DNA from: Betaproteobacteria bacterium TMED41 | GTDB lineage: Bacteria > Pseudomonadota > Gammaproteobacteria > Burkholderiales > Burkholderiaceae_A | DNA length: 13,518 nt | Assembly: GCA_002167365.1 (NCBI GenBank) | Contig: NHCU01000040.1 | Span: forward strand, 33,890 to 47,407 | Direction: 5' to 3' | The notes under the pieces: generated by a model | The model's database searches: none | The model's input: only the letters and a program-made list of their open reading frames with translations | What the model was told of the DNA's origin: nothing | Translations under genes and position numbers: made by a program | Shown here: positions 6,496 to 13,518 of the stretch, one piece after another | How positions within the stretch are numbered: the stretch's first letter is position 1 | Layout of the letters: each line of letters begins with the position of its first letter

Positions 6496-7575
6496 TTCCA
6501 AATTTTCAAATTTTTGTCTTCTTTTTTGAACTGCTTTTGCCAAAGTTACAATAAGTTTTTCGCTCTCTTCCCAAGATATACATCCGTCAGTTATGCTCTG
6601 GCCATAAACTAAATCACCTAAATGGTTTCCAGGTTTCAAATCTTGGCGACCAGCAACCAAGTGACTTTCGATCATTACTCCAAAAATATCTACCTCTCCA
6701 TTTGCAATTCTGTTGGCTACTTCAGAAATAACTTTTATTTGGTTATCTGGTTTCTTATTAGAATTGCCATGACTAGCATCAACAATTACCTTCGAGGGCA
6801 GTTGATCTTTTTTAAGTTTCTCACAAACATTTTTTACTGAAATAGAATCGTAGTTGGGCTCTTTACCGCCACGTAGAATAATATGGGAATCTTCATTACC
6901 AGAAGTTGCAACAATCGCTGACCTGCCAGATTTGGTTACTGATAAAAAATGGTGGGGGTTTTGAGATGCTTTAACAGCATCAAGTGCTACCTTGGTATCG
7001 CCAGTTGTCCCATTTTTAAATCCGACAGGACAGGATAAGCCAGACGCAAGTTCTCTATGAATTTGGGACTCTGTTGTTCTAGCTCCAATAGCCCCCCAGG
7101 AGACTAGATCGGCAATGTACTGTGGAGAAATAACATCGAGAAATTCTACGCCTGCTGGCAATCCAAGCTCGTTAATCTGAAAGAGTAGTTTTCTACTAAG
7201 ATTTAAACCAGTATTGATGTCAAAACTGTTATCAAGATGAGGATCATTGATGAAACCCTTCCAACCAACAGTAGTTCTTGGTTTTTCAAAGTATACTCTC
7301 ATAATTATTTCGAGATCACTTGAGTAACGACGTCGATATTGGAATAGTTTATTAGCATATTCCAATGCTGCTTTAGGGTCATGAATAGAGCAGGGCCCAA
7401 TAATAACCACAAGTCTGTCATTGTTACCAAATAATATTTGATTGATGGATTGCCGGCACTTGAAAACAATTTCAGAAGAGTTTTGACTAATTGGTATTTC
7501 TTCGATTAATTTTTGCGGAGAAAAAACTTCTCTAACTGTATTGACCCTGACATCATCTGTTTTAACTTTAGCCAT
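6490..7575 (-). CDS. aroG: 3-deoxy-7-phosphoheptulonate synthase (DAHP synthase, class I)
   Basis: First enzyme of the shikimate pathway: phosphoenolpyruvate plus erythrose-4-phosphate give DAHP, feeding aromatic amino acids. The 361 residues match the short AroF/G/H class. Metal ligands known from E. coli AroG have clear counterparts: C62 in GPCSIHD (60-66), the His of DASHGNSNK, the Glu of MIESHLV and the Asp of SITDGCISW. Substrate-binding blocks YFEKPRTTVGWKG, GAIGARTTESQ and GLSCPVGFKNGT are intact. The FLSVTKSG stretch resembles the Phe-sensitive AroG more than AroF as I remember them, so the feedback type is an inference. The ATG at 7575 lies 3 bases after the tldD stop, which suggests translational coupling. 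It is the last gene of the yhdP-amidase-tldD-aroG run and its stop overlaps the end of the convergent adenosyltransferase gene. Confidence 0.97.
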   Translation of the reverse strand: MAKVKTDDVRVNTVREVFSPQKLIEEIPISQNSSEIVFKCRQSINQILFGNNDRLVVIIGPCSIHDPKAALEYANKLFQYRRRYSSDLEIIMRVYFEKPRTTVGWKGFINDPHLDNSFDINTGLNLSRKLLFQINELGLPAGVEFLDVISPQYIADLVSWGAIGARTTESQIHRELASGLSCPVGFKNGTTGDTKVALDAVKASQNPHHFLSVTKSGRSAIVATSGNEDSHIILRGGKEPNYDSISVKNVCEKLKKDQLPSKVIVDASHGNSNKKPDNQIKVISEVANRIANGEVDIFGVMIESHLVAGRQDLKPGNHLGDLVYGQSITDGCISWEESEKLIVTLAKAVQKRRQKFENLEL

Positions 7576-7578
7576 TAT

Positions 7579-9069
7579 TTAATCTGCTGTGCCCCCGACC
7601 GTTAACCCCTCTATCAATAGAGTTGGTTGTCCAACACCAACAGGAACTCTTTGACCATCTTTACCACAAGTACCAACCCCACCATCTAACTTGAGATCAT
7701 TTCCAATTAATTTGACCTTTGTCAATGCATCAGGCCCGTTTCCAATCAGAGTTGCTCCTTTAACAGGGTATTTAATTTTTCCTTTTTCAACCCAATATGC
7801 CTCTGAAGCAGAAAAAACAAATTTCCCATTGGTAATGTCAACTTGACCTCCACCAAAATTAACTGCATAGAGACCCTTATCTAAGGAAGAAATTATAGAT
7901 TCAGGATTTTCTCTTCCTGATAGCATAAAGGTATTAGTCATTCTTGGCATTGGAAGGTGTGCATACGACTCCCTTCGACCGTTTCCAGTTTGGGCAACAT
8001 TCATTAACTTAGAGTTCAAAGAATCTTGGAGGTAACCTTTAAGAATCCCATTTTCAATTAGAACATTATTCCTAGTAGTGTTACCCTCATCATCAAAATT
8101 AAGTGATCCTCTTCTATTTGGAATAGAACCATCATCGACAACTGTGACCCCCTCAGCCGCAACTCTCTCACCCACTCTTCCAGAAAACACTGATGATAGC
8201 TTACGATTAAAATCACCTTCTAACCCATGACCGACTGCCTCATGGAGAAGAATTCCAGGCCATCCCGGCCCTAGCACCACTGGCATTTCACCAGCTGGGG
8301 CCGGCTTTGACTCCAAATTAACCAAAGACTGCCTAACTGCCTCGGATGCAAAAAATTCTATTTTATCGGAATTAAAATTTGTAACACTATATCTGCCACC
8401 ACCACCGCTAGACCCAATTTCCCTTCTGTTACCAGCTTGGGCAATAACCGTAACTGACAATCTGACTAAAGGTCTCAAATCAGCCACCATAAGTCCATCA
8501 CTGCGAAAAATTAATACAACATCGTATCCACCCACAAGAGACGCCATTACTTGGGAAACTCGTGAATCTTTTTTTCTTGCAATACTGTCCAATTGCATTA
8601 ATAAATCAATTTTTTCTTTTGAACTCAATGAGAGCATCGGATCAAATTCTGAGTAAAGTTTTTTTATAGGCTCTAGTTTTCTATTTAGATTTGACTTTAA
8701 CTTTTTTGCAATAACTTTAATCTTTTTAGTGGAATTTTCGCTAGATGAAATCGAACGAGCTGTCTTTGAAGCTTCAACTAAAATTTCGGGATTAAGTGTA
8801 TCGCTGTATGCGAAAGCTGATTTATCGCCAGAAACTGCTCTAACGCCCACACCTTGATCAATGGAAAAACTTCCAGATTTTACTATGTGTTCATCTAAAG
8901 CCCAAGATTCCGAACGAGTATATTGAAAATACAGATCCGAAAAATCTACATCTCTTTTGTGAATTGAACTTATCGCTTTTTCAAGATGAGAGTCTTGAAT
9001 TCCATGCGGAAAGAGCAGTAATGATTTTGCAGTTTCTAATGTGGACATTGGAAGATTAGGTGAATTCAT
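7579..9069 (-). CDS. tldD: Metalloprotease TldD
   Basis: Catalytic zinc subunit of the TldD/TldE (PmbA) protease, a heterodimer known from E. coli for maturing microcin B17 and degrading CcdA and unfolded peptides. The zinc-binding HEAVGH helix is at 276-281 within GILLHEAVGHGLEGDF. The N-terminal half carries the family block SGSFSIDQGVGVRAVSGDKS, and the C-terminus ends in TCGKDGQRVPVGVGQP and GLTVGG, as in other TldD proteins. At 496 residues it is slightly longer than the E. coli protein (481); the extra residues are at the N-terminus and are, from memory, usual in Burkholderiales. Start ATG 9069 is 9 bases after the amidase stop, with only a weak AAAGAAA upstream. The partner gene tldE/pmbA is not in the window; in related bacteria it is commonly at another locus. 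No peptide substrate gene is recognisable nearby. Confidence 0.97.
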   Translation of the reverse strand: MNSPNLPMSTLETAKSLLLFPHGIQDSHLEKAISSIHKRDVDFSDLYFQYTRSESWALDEHIVKSGSFSIDQGVGVRAVSGDKSAFAYSDTLNPEILVEASKTARSISSSENSTKKIKVIAKKLKSNLNRKLEPIKKLYSEFDPMLSLSSKEKIDLLMQLDSIARKKDSRVSQVMASLVGGYDVVLIFRSDGLMVADLRPLVRLSVTVIAQAGNRREIGSSGGGGRYSVTNFNSDKIEFFASEAVRQSLVNLESKPAPAGEMPVVLGPGWPGILLHEAVGHGLEGDFNRKLSSVFSGRVGERVAAEGVTVVDDGSIPNRRGSLNFDDEGNTTRNNVLIENGILKGYLQDSLNSKLMNVAQTGNGRRESYAHLPMPRMTNTFMLSGRENPESIISSLDKGLYAVNFGGGQVDITNGKFVFSASEAYWVEKGKIKYPVKGATLIGNGPDALTKVKLIGNDLKLDGGVGTCGKDGQRVPVGVGQPTLLIEGLTVGGTAD

Positions 9070-9078
9070 AAGGTTTCT

Positions 9079-9927
9079 TTACAAATCGTATCGTTGGTGG
9101 AAAATAGCCGGTAATTTATTTCTAACATTTTTAATTATCTTGTGATCTACTTCACCAATAACTATACCGCTACCGAAGTCTAATTGGCTAATTATATCTC
9201 CCCAGGGATTAATTAGCATGGAATGTCCCCAAGTTTTTCTTCCGCATTCATGTATTCCACCCTGTGCACTAGCAAGAACGAAACACTGGTTCTCGATGGC
9301 CCTGGCTCGGAGTAACAACTCCCAATGAGCTTTTCCTGTTTCATAGGTAAATGCCGCAGAAACAAGGATCAAATCTATTAAGTCAGAAGGATTTTCTTTT
9401 TTCCTGTAAAACTCAGGAAATCTAATGTCATAACAAATCGAAAAAAAAGTATTACCAGCCGGAGTTTTCATCCAAGTTTTATAATTTCCTGCTGAAATAA
9501 ATTCAGTTTCATCAAATAATTGATCTTTTTGTTGATACTTAAATAAATGAACTTTGTCGTACCTACTTACCAAAACCCCTTTATTATTAAAGGCCAGCAT
9601 GGAGTTATTAATTTTTTGTTTGTTTTCTGTTCGCAAAGGAACTGATCCTCCAACAATCCAAACATTGTTATCCTCTGCTGACTCGGATAATGCTTTTTGA
9701 ATTGGCGAGATATTTACATTTTTTGAGTTGTCTTCATTTAACTTCCATGGAACTTCTGCATGCATGACTTTTTGCTCATGTAAATCACTAATTAATGAAA
9801 AAAATTCTGGTAATAAAATCAACTCAGCCCCGTCCCGTTTTGCCTCAGCAACTAGTTGCTTCATTTCACTTAAATTTTTCATGGTATTTAAACCGGATAC
9901 CATCTGAATTGCTGCAACTTTTGTCAT
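9079..9927 (-). CDS. Nitrilase-superfamily amidase (Nit-like, carbon-nitrogen hydrolase)
   Basis: Thiol amidohydrolase of the nitrilase fold, 282 residues, one complete domain. The Glu-Lys-Cys triad is clear: E41 in LLPEFF, K125 in YDKVHLFKY and C165 in SICYDIRFPEFYR. The CYDIRFPE block and the length place it with the Nit1/Nit2-like branch, whose characterised members hydrolyse deaminated glutathione or omega-amides such as 2-oxoglutaramate, that is, metabolite-repair reactions. Which substrate applies here cannot be read from the sequence. ATG 9927 follows the yhdP stop by 16 bases, with a weak AAAAGA before it, and tldD starts 9 bases after its stop. The order yhdP-nit-tldD is, from memory, also found in Pseudomonas, so the trio looks like an old operon. 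No signal peptide is seen, so it should be cytoplasmic. Confidence 0.93.
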   Translation of the reverse strand: MTKVAAIQMVSGLNTMKNLSEMKQLVAEAKRDGAELILLPEFFSLISDLHEQKVMHAEVPWKLNEDNSKNVNISPIQKALSESAEDNNVWIVGGSVPLRTENKQKINNSMLAFNNKGVLVSRYDKVHLFKYQQKDQLFDETEFISAGNYKTWMKTPAGNTFFSICYDIRFPEFYRKKENPSDLIDLILVSAAFTYETGKAHWELLLRARAIENQCFVLASAQGGIHECGRKTWGHSMLINPWGDIISQLDFGSGIVIGEVDHKIIKNVRNKLPAIFHQRYDL

Positions 9928-9943
9928 AATTTAGTCTTTTCAA

Positions 9944-12900
9944 TCAAGGATTTTGATATATTGAGGGTTCATCCTTTGATGTGTTTTTTTGGGGAATAAC
10001 TTCCACAACAGGACTATTCCAAGATCCTTTTAACTTATATTCATAGGCTAATATTTTTCTCAGTGGATCTCTTAAAATATATTGGGCCAAAAAACTTCCT
10101 AAACCAACTGCAGGATTGACTAATACATACCCCAAAGATGCAAGACCAGCATTCAATTCGGGCAAAACAAGAACTCTCATATCCTGAGTTTGATTAAGTA
10201 AATTTACGTTACCTTCCAAAAAAATTGAAGCCTGTGTTCCAATCACTCTGAGATTGCTGGTATTTGCTATTCCCTTATCAATGGCCACGTTACCCCTTAG
10301 TTTGTCAAAAGAAAAACCTTCACTAAAAATATCCTGAAAATCTAATTTAATCCTTCTAGGTAATGATTGTAAATTTAGTACGCCAATTAACCTTGCTAAG
10401 CCGGGTTCAACTTTTAAAAATTTACCTTTTTGAATATCTAATGAAACGTCACCAATAGTGTTTTTGACGTTAAAATCTAGAGGCGATCCCATCCATTTTA
10501 GTTGACCAGAGACAATGCCTCCTGAATCTGCCAATAAACCAGAGTACCCAAGATCCTCTAATACATTGGCCCCATTTTTTGTTTCAATCCTAAAATCTAG
10601 TTCGGTAATGGTTTCATTAAAAGCTTCATTATCAGCTAGTGCCTGAGATTTATTTTTAGAAATTGGTTTATTCCAAAACCCACTGGCTTCTAGTCTGGTC
10701 ATTTCAGAAAAAATTTCAATTTTCTCAATACTCCAGACCTTTTGAGCAGTTAAATAATCAGCACTAAGAGCAAGTTTTCCTTCAAAATTAAAACTTTTAA
10801 ATTCATCAACAAATAAATTAATAGATGGCCAATCTTTTCCATCAGCAAAAAAATCTATGTTGGTTAGTTTGGACTTTGCCAAATCATTATTTTTTTCTTC
10901 GTCTTTTTGATGATAGTGAGAAAGGTGTACTTTTATTTCTTTTATTGATGGATTCCAATTAAAAACACCAGTAGTCTCAAGCGACTTGAAAATTCCAGAA
11001 AAGCCATTCACTGATGCAATAGATTGAGCGTAAAAGTTAGTAAAACTGTAATTTCCTATTTTCAAATCATTAGTACCAAGCTCAAATTTCAAAGAGTTGT
11101 TTTTTAAGTTCTTGAAGAAATTTGCTTTCGAGGAATTTTTTGATTGGCTTACAAACACTATCCAATTTTTTAAGTCAAAAGTTGAGTTATTGACAAGAAT
11201 TTTATTATGAGTGTCACTTGAAAATTCTTTAAAAACTTCATCTTGAAAACCATCAGAATTTTTATCGTCAAATAAAATTGCAAATTTTTTTCTAGTAGAG
11301 GTTTTATTTGCTAATTTTGTCAAATCTTCTTTTATTTCGTCTAGTAGAAAAATTAGGCCATTACTGGCCCTAATATCCCAAATTCTTTGCCAGGTTTTAT
11401 TATTTAAATTGGGCTGATATAAAAAATTAGCTTTTAATTCCCAAGAATTTTCATGGTCTTTAAAAATTGGTTTAGGTAAATCTAACAATAACCCTCTGAG
11501 GTCCGTATTTATTGCAATATTAACACTGCCTTCAAATAATCTAATGCCCGCTTGATACTCAGTACTGCCCACAACCTTCTTATCCAGAGCGATTTCAAAA
11601 GTTTTATTTATCCAATCCTCAAATCCCTTACCTTGCAAAATTCCCTCGGCGTTAAGATCAATACCCCTTTTAAAACTGGAAGAGTTAGAACTTGTAAAAT
11701 TTACTTTTCCACCGAGAATTTCACTTTCAATATTCAATCTTGAAAGTGACTTTTCTGAAAAATTAATTTCACCTCTTATTTTTTTAAGGGGTATAAAATT
11801 TTCTTTTAATATAAGACTATTGTTATCAAATTTTAAAATTCCTAACACTTTTGAATTTTTAATCTTTTTTAGATCTAGTTTGAGAGATAAGTCCAAACCG
11901 ACATCCCCCTCACCAAAAGCGTTTTCAGTAACATTCCACAACCATTTCTTTATGGGCGAATTATTTGATACATAAATAAAGTTTTCTAATAATCCGCTTA
12001 CCTCACCAGACAAAGCCAACTCAGGAGTTTTTGAAAATATATTTGGTATTTCTCCATGTACTGAAACCAATTTAGAATCTGCTAAAAATCCAGAGGCATT
12101 GACAAGCCTAAAGTGTTCATTTTTGAACTCAATTTCAGCATTTATTTTTCTAATTAACGGCCATTTTGAGGAAAATAATAAATCCATATTTTTTACGTTT
12201 AAATTAGCTATAAATTTCCCTTTTTTATTGCTGGAAAGATTAGAAATATTTTTTATCGGTCCTTTGTACAGGAAAGATCCATTTACATCATCAGCATATT
12301 TAAAACCTCTTTTAAACCAATTTCTCGCCTTTTGGCTCATTTTTTTTGGTAAATAATCTGAAATGGCCTCTACATTATCAATAGCAACCTCACCCTTAAG
12401 GTCAGCATTTTCAATTCCCTGAGAATCAATAGTCCATATGCCTCTCGATTTAATTTTTATATCTGAATTGGATAAATTCAATTCATGAACTTTAATAGAC
12501 AATTCTGTGTATTCACCCATCAAAATTTTTTTTAGGCTGCTGGAGTCGAACCCTACTCTGCCAGTAACATCAGAAAAGCGAAGACTCGATCCTGACGATG
12601 TGCCTGGCAAAAAAAACTCAGCACTATTGGAAAAAAAGCTAAAGTTAATACCAGAAGAATTAAACAAAAATGAACCGTTCAACCCCAAAAACCCTTTGTC
12701 AGTTTCAATCTTGGTTACCCCTAAATCTTCAAACTGTGCCTCTACAGCTATTGAATCAAACAAATCATCCCTTTTCATTGATTCTTCACTAAGATTTTTT
12801 GGCAGTTTAAAGATCAATGACTTAACAGACCCCTGAAGCTTTACATTAGTATCTGGTAAATGTCCTGTTATAGAAGCTATGGATAAAAGGGAATTTGTAT

Positions 12901-13518
12901 TTAATTCCTCAAACAATATTTTAAGTTGATTGGGTTTATTTTGAATTTTCACACTGCCAAAGTTGAGGAATTCACTAGCTCCACCAGCGTTGAGCCCTTT
13001 TTTGTCATAGGAAATTTTAATTTGATTAATTTGAATTTGATTAGGAGAAAAATCAAAAATACTTACTTCTTTTCCACGGCCAGAAAAAATAAAGGCTAGC
13101 CCAGCTAACATAAAATTACTCTCTTTATTCAGCTGGTTTTTCTCAACAAATACAGTAGCTTTGTCTATATTTACGTCACCGAGTATTGGCTTACTTTGTA
13201 AAAAACTGACAAAACTTCTAAACCCAAGACTAGACTCTACCCTACTTAACCAAATAATTTCTTGATTAATACCATTTTTAATACTGATGTTTTTTAGAAC
13301 TAAACTTGGCGTTAACCATTCGCTCCAATCAATTTTTGCAGTATTTATTTCAACTTTAATTTTTTTTTCAACTACAACATTTGGAAGCCAATTATTAAGT
13401 TTTTGTGAGTCTACTAAGATATTTTCTAGTTGTGGTCCAAACCACAACCTTGTTAGACCCAGTCCTAATGCAAATAAAACAACCAACAAAAGAACACTGC
13501 CCAAAAAAAATCTTAACA
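9944..13518 (-). CDS. yhdP: YhdP family AsmA-like envelope protein (N-terminus at or beyond the right edge)
   Basis: Very large inner-membrane-anchored protein. In E. coli, YhdP with TamB and YdbH carries phospholipid across the periplasm to the outer membrane. About 1,190 codons are in the window, and the frame stays open through the right edge (LRFFLG before the first TTG), so the true start is probably outside. Residues about 1-20 are a hydrophobic anchor (GSVLLLVVLFALGLGL) and the rest is expected in the periplasm. The long middle part is beta-rich, with repeated short alternating polar/hydrophobic strands, and includes two similar helical landmarks, ARNWFKRGFKYADDVNGSF and IKKWLWNVTENAFGEGDV. 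The last 200 residues are the conserved AsmA-like C-terminal region (GVLNLQSLPRRIKLDFQDIF, then LNAGLASLGYVLVNPAVG and LRKILAYEYKLKGSW). It is first in the run with the amidase, tldD and aroG. Middle parts are poorly conserved, so only the family call is firm. Confidence 0.93.
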   Translation of the reverse strand, partial: LRFFLGSVLLLVVLFALGLGLTRLWFGPQLENILVDSQKLNNWLPNVVVEKKIKVEINTAKIDWSEWLTPSLVLKNISIKNGINQEIIWLSRVESSLGFRSFVSFLQSKPILGDVNIDKATVFVEKNQLNKESNFMLAGLAFIFSGRGKEVSIFDFSPNQIQINQIKISYDKKGLNAGGASEFLNFGSVKIQNKPNQLKILFEELNTNSLLSIASITGHLPDTNVKLQGSVKSLIFKLPKNLSEESMKRDDLFDSIAVEAQFEDLGVTKIETDKGFLGLNGSFLFNSSGINFSFFSNSAEFFLPGTSSGSSLRFSDVTGRVGFDSSSLKKILMGEYTELSIKVHELNLSNSDIKIKSRGIWTIDSQGIENADLKGEVAIDNVEAISDYLPKKMSQKARNWFKRGFKYADDVNGSFLYKGPIKNISNLSSNKKGKFIANLNVKNMDLLFSSKWPLIRKINAEIEFKNEHFRLVNASGFLADSKLVSVHGEIPNIFSKTPELALSGEVSGLLENFIYVSNNSPIKKWLWNVTENAFGEGDVGLDLSLKLDLKKIKNSKVLGILKFDNNSLILKENFIPLKKIRGEINFSEKSLSRLNIESEILGGKVNFTSSNSSSFKRGIDLNAEGILQGKGFEDWINKTFEIALDKKVVGSTEYQAGIRLFEGSVNIAINTDLRGLLLDLPKPIFKDHENSWELKANFLYQPNLNNKTWQRIWDIRASNGLIFLLDEIKEDLTKLANKTSTRKKFAILFDDKNSDGFQDEVFKEFSSDTHNKILVNNSTFDLKNWIVFVSQSKNSSKANFFKNLKNNSLKFELGTNDLKIGNYSFTNFYAQSIASVNGFSGIFKSLETTGVFNWNPSIKEIKVHLSHYHQKDEEKNNDLAKSKLTNIDFFADGKDWPSINLFVDEFKSFNFEGKLALSADYLTAQKVWSIEKIEIFSEMTRLEASGFWNKPISKNKSQALADNEAFNETITELDFRIETKNGANVLEDLGYSGLLADSGGIVSGQLKWMGSPLDFNVKNTIGDVSLDIQKGKFLKVEPGLARLIGVLNLQSLPRRIKLDFQDIFSEGFSFDKLRGNVAIDKGIANTSNLRVIGTQASIFLEGNVNLLNQTQDMRVLVLPELNAGLASLGYVLVNPAVGLGSFLAQYILRDPLRKILAYEYKLKGSWNSPVVEVIPQKNTSKDEPSIYQNP

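Noticed and set aside
6497..6516. CAAATTTT direct repeat at the aroG 3' end
   Set aside because: Two short AT-rich copies encode ordinary C-terminal residues of AroG; too short and too low in complexity to claim function.
12507..12836. 109-codon plus-strand open frame inside yhdP
   Set aside because: It is antisense to a continuous YhdP reading frame; AT-rich DNA gives such frames by chance, and no start signal or family motif is seen.
13502..13504. TTG as the true start of yhdP
   Set aside because: The frame continues upstream to the window edge with LRFFL, which would extend the N-terminal membrane anchor, and YhdP proteins are usually longer; the gene is treated as incomplete.

Overview
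The window reads as ordinary chromosomal DNA from an AT-rich, compactly organised betaproteobacterium, probably Burkholderiales-like. By eye it is roughly one third G+C. The taxonomic guess rests on two things: the gene order YhdP - nitrilase-family amidase - TldD - DAHP synthase next to GlcD/GlcE, and betaproteobacterial-looking TyrRS and TldD N-termini. It is an inference, since no database search was possible. Intergenic gaps run from about 3 to 56 bases and there is no gene-free stretch longer than 60 bases. No RNA gene, insertion sequence, prophage, CRISPR array or attachment site was found.

Layout from left to right: (1) a minus-strand pair, tyrS followed by a heme A synthase (ctaA/COX15) that runs off the left edge; (2) anmK on the plus strand, divergent from tyrS; (3) a minus-strand pair, glcD-glcE, whose expected third partner glcF is not here because glcE converges on anmK; (4) a plus-strand PduO-type cobalamin adenosyltransferase, divergent from glcD and overlapping the end of aroG; (5) a tight minus-strand run yhdP - amidase - tldD - aroG. 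The yhdP reading frame is still open at the right edge, so that gene is incomplete.

The genes are housekeeping or core metabolic: tyrosyl-tRNA charging, heme A for cytochrome oxidase, cell-wall sugar recycling, glycolate oxidation, coenzyme B12 activation, entry into the aromatic pathway, a TldD-type metalloprotease, a repair-type amidase, and a very large AsmA-like envelope protein of the kind that moves phospholipid to the outer membrane. The two plus-strand genes start at or within about 10 bases of possible promoter -10 boxes, which suggests leaderless or nearly leaderless messages. Strong Shine-Dalgarno sequences are generally lacking.

I found no convincing undescribed system. The points most worth checking are the missing glcF, the unclear start of glcE (TTG without a ribosome-binding site, but a good AGGAG farther upstream), an Asn in place of the usual heme-site His in the CtaA homologue, and a calcium-loop-like motif inside YhdP.
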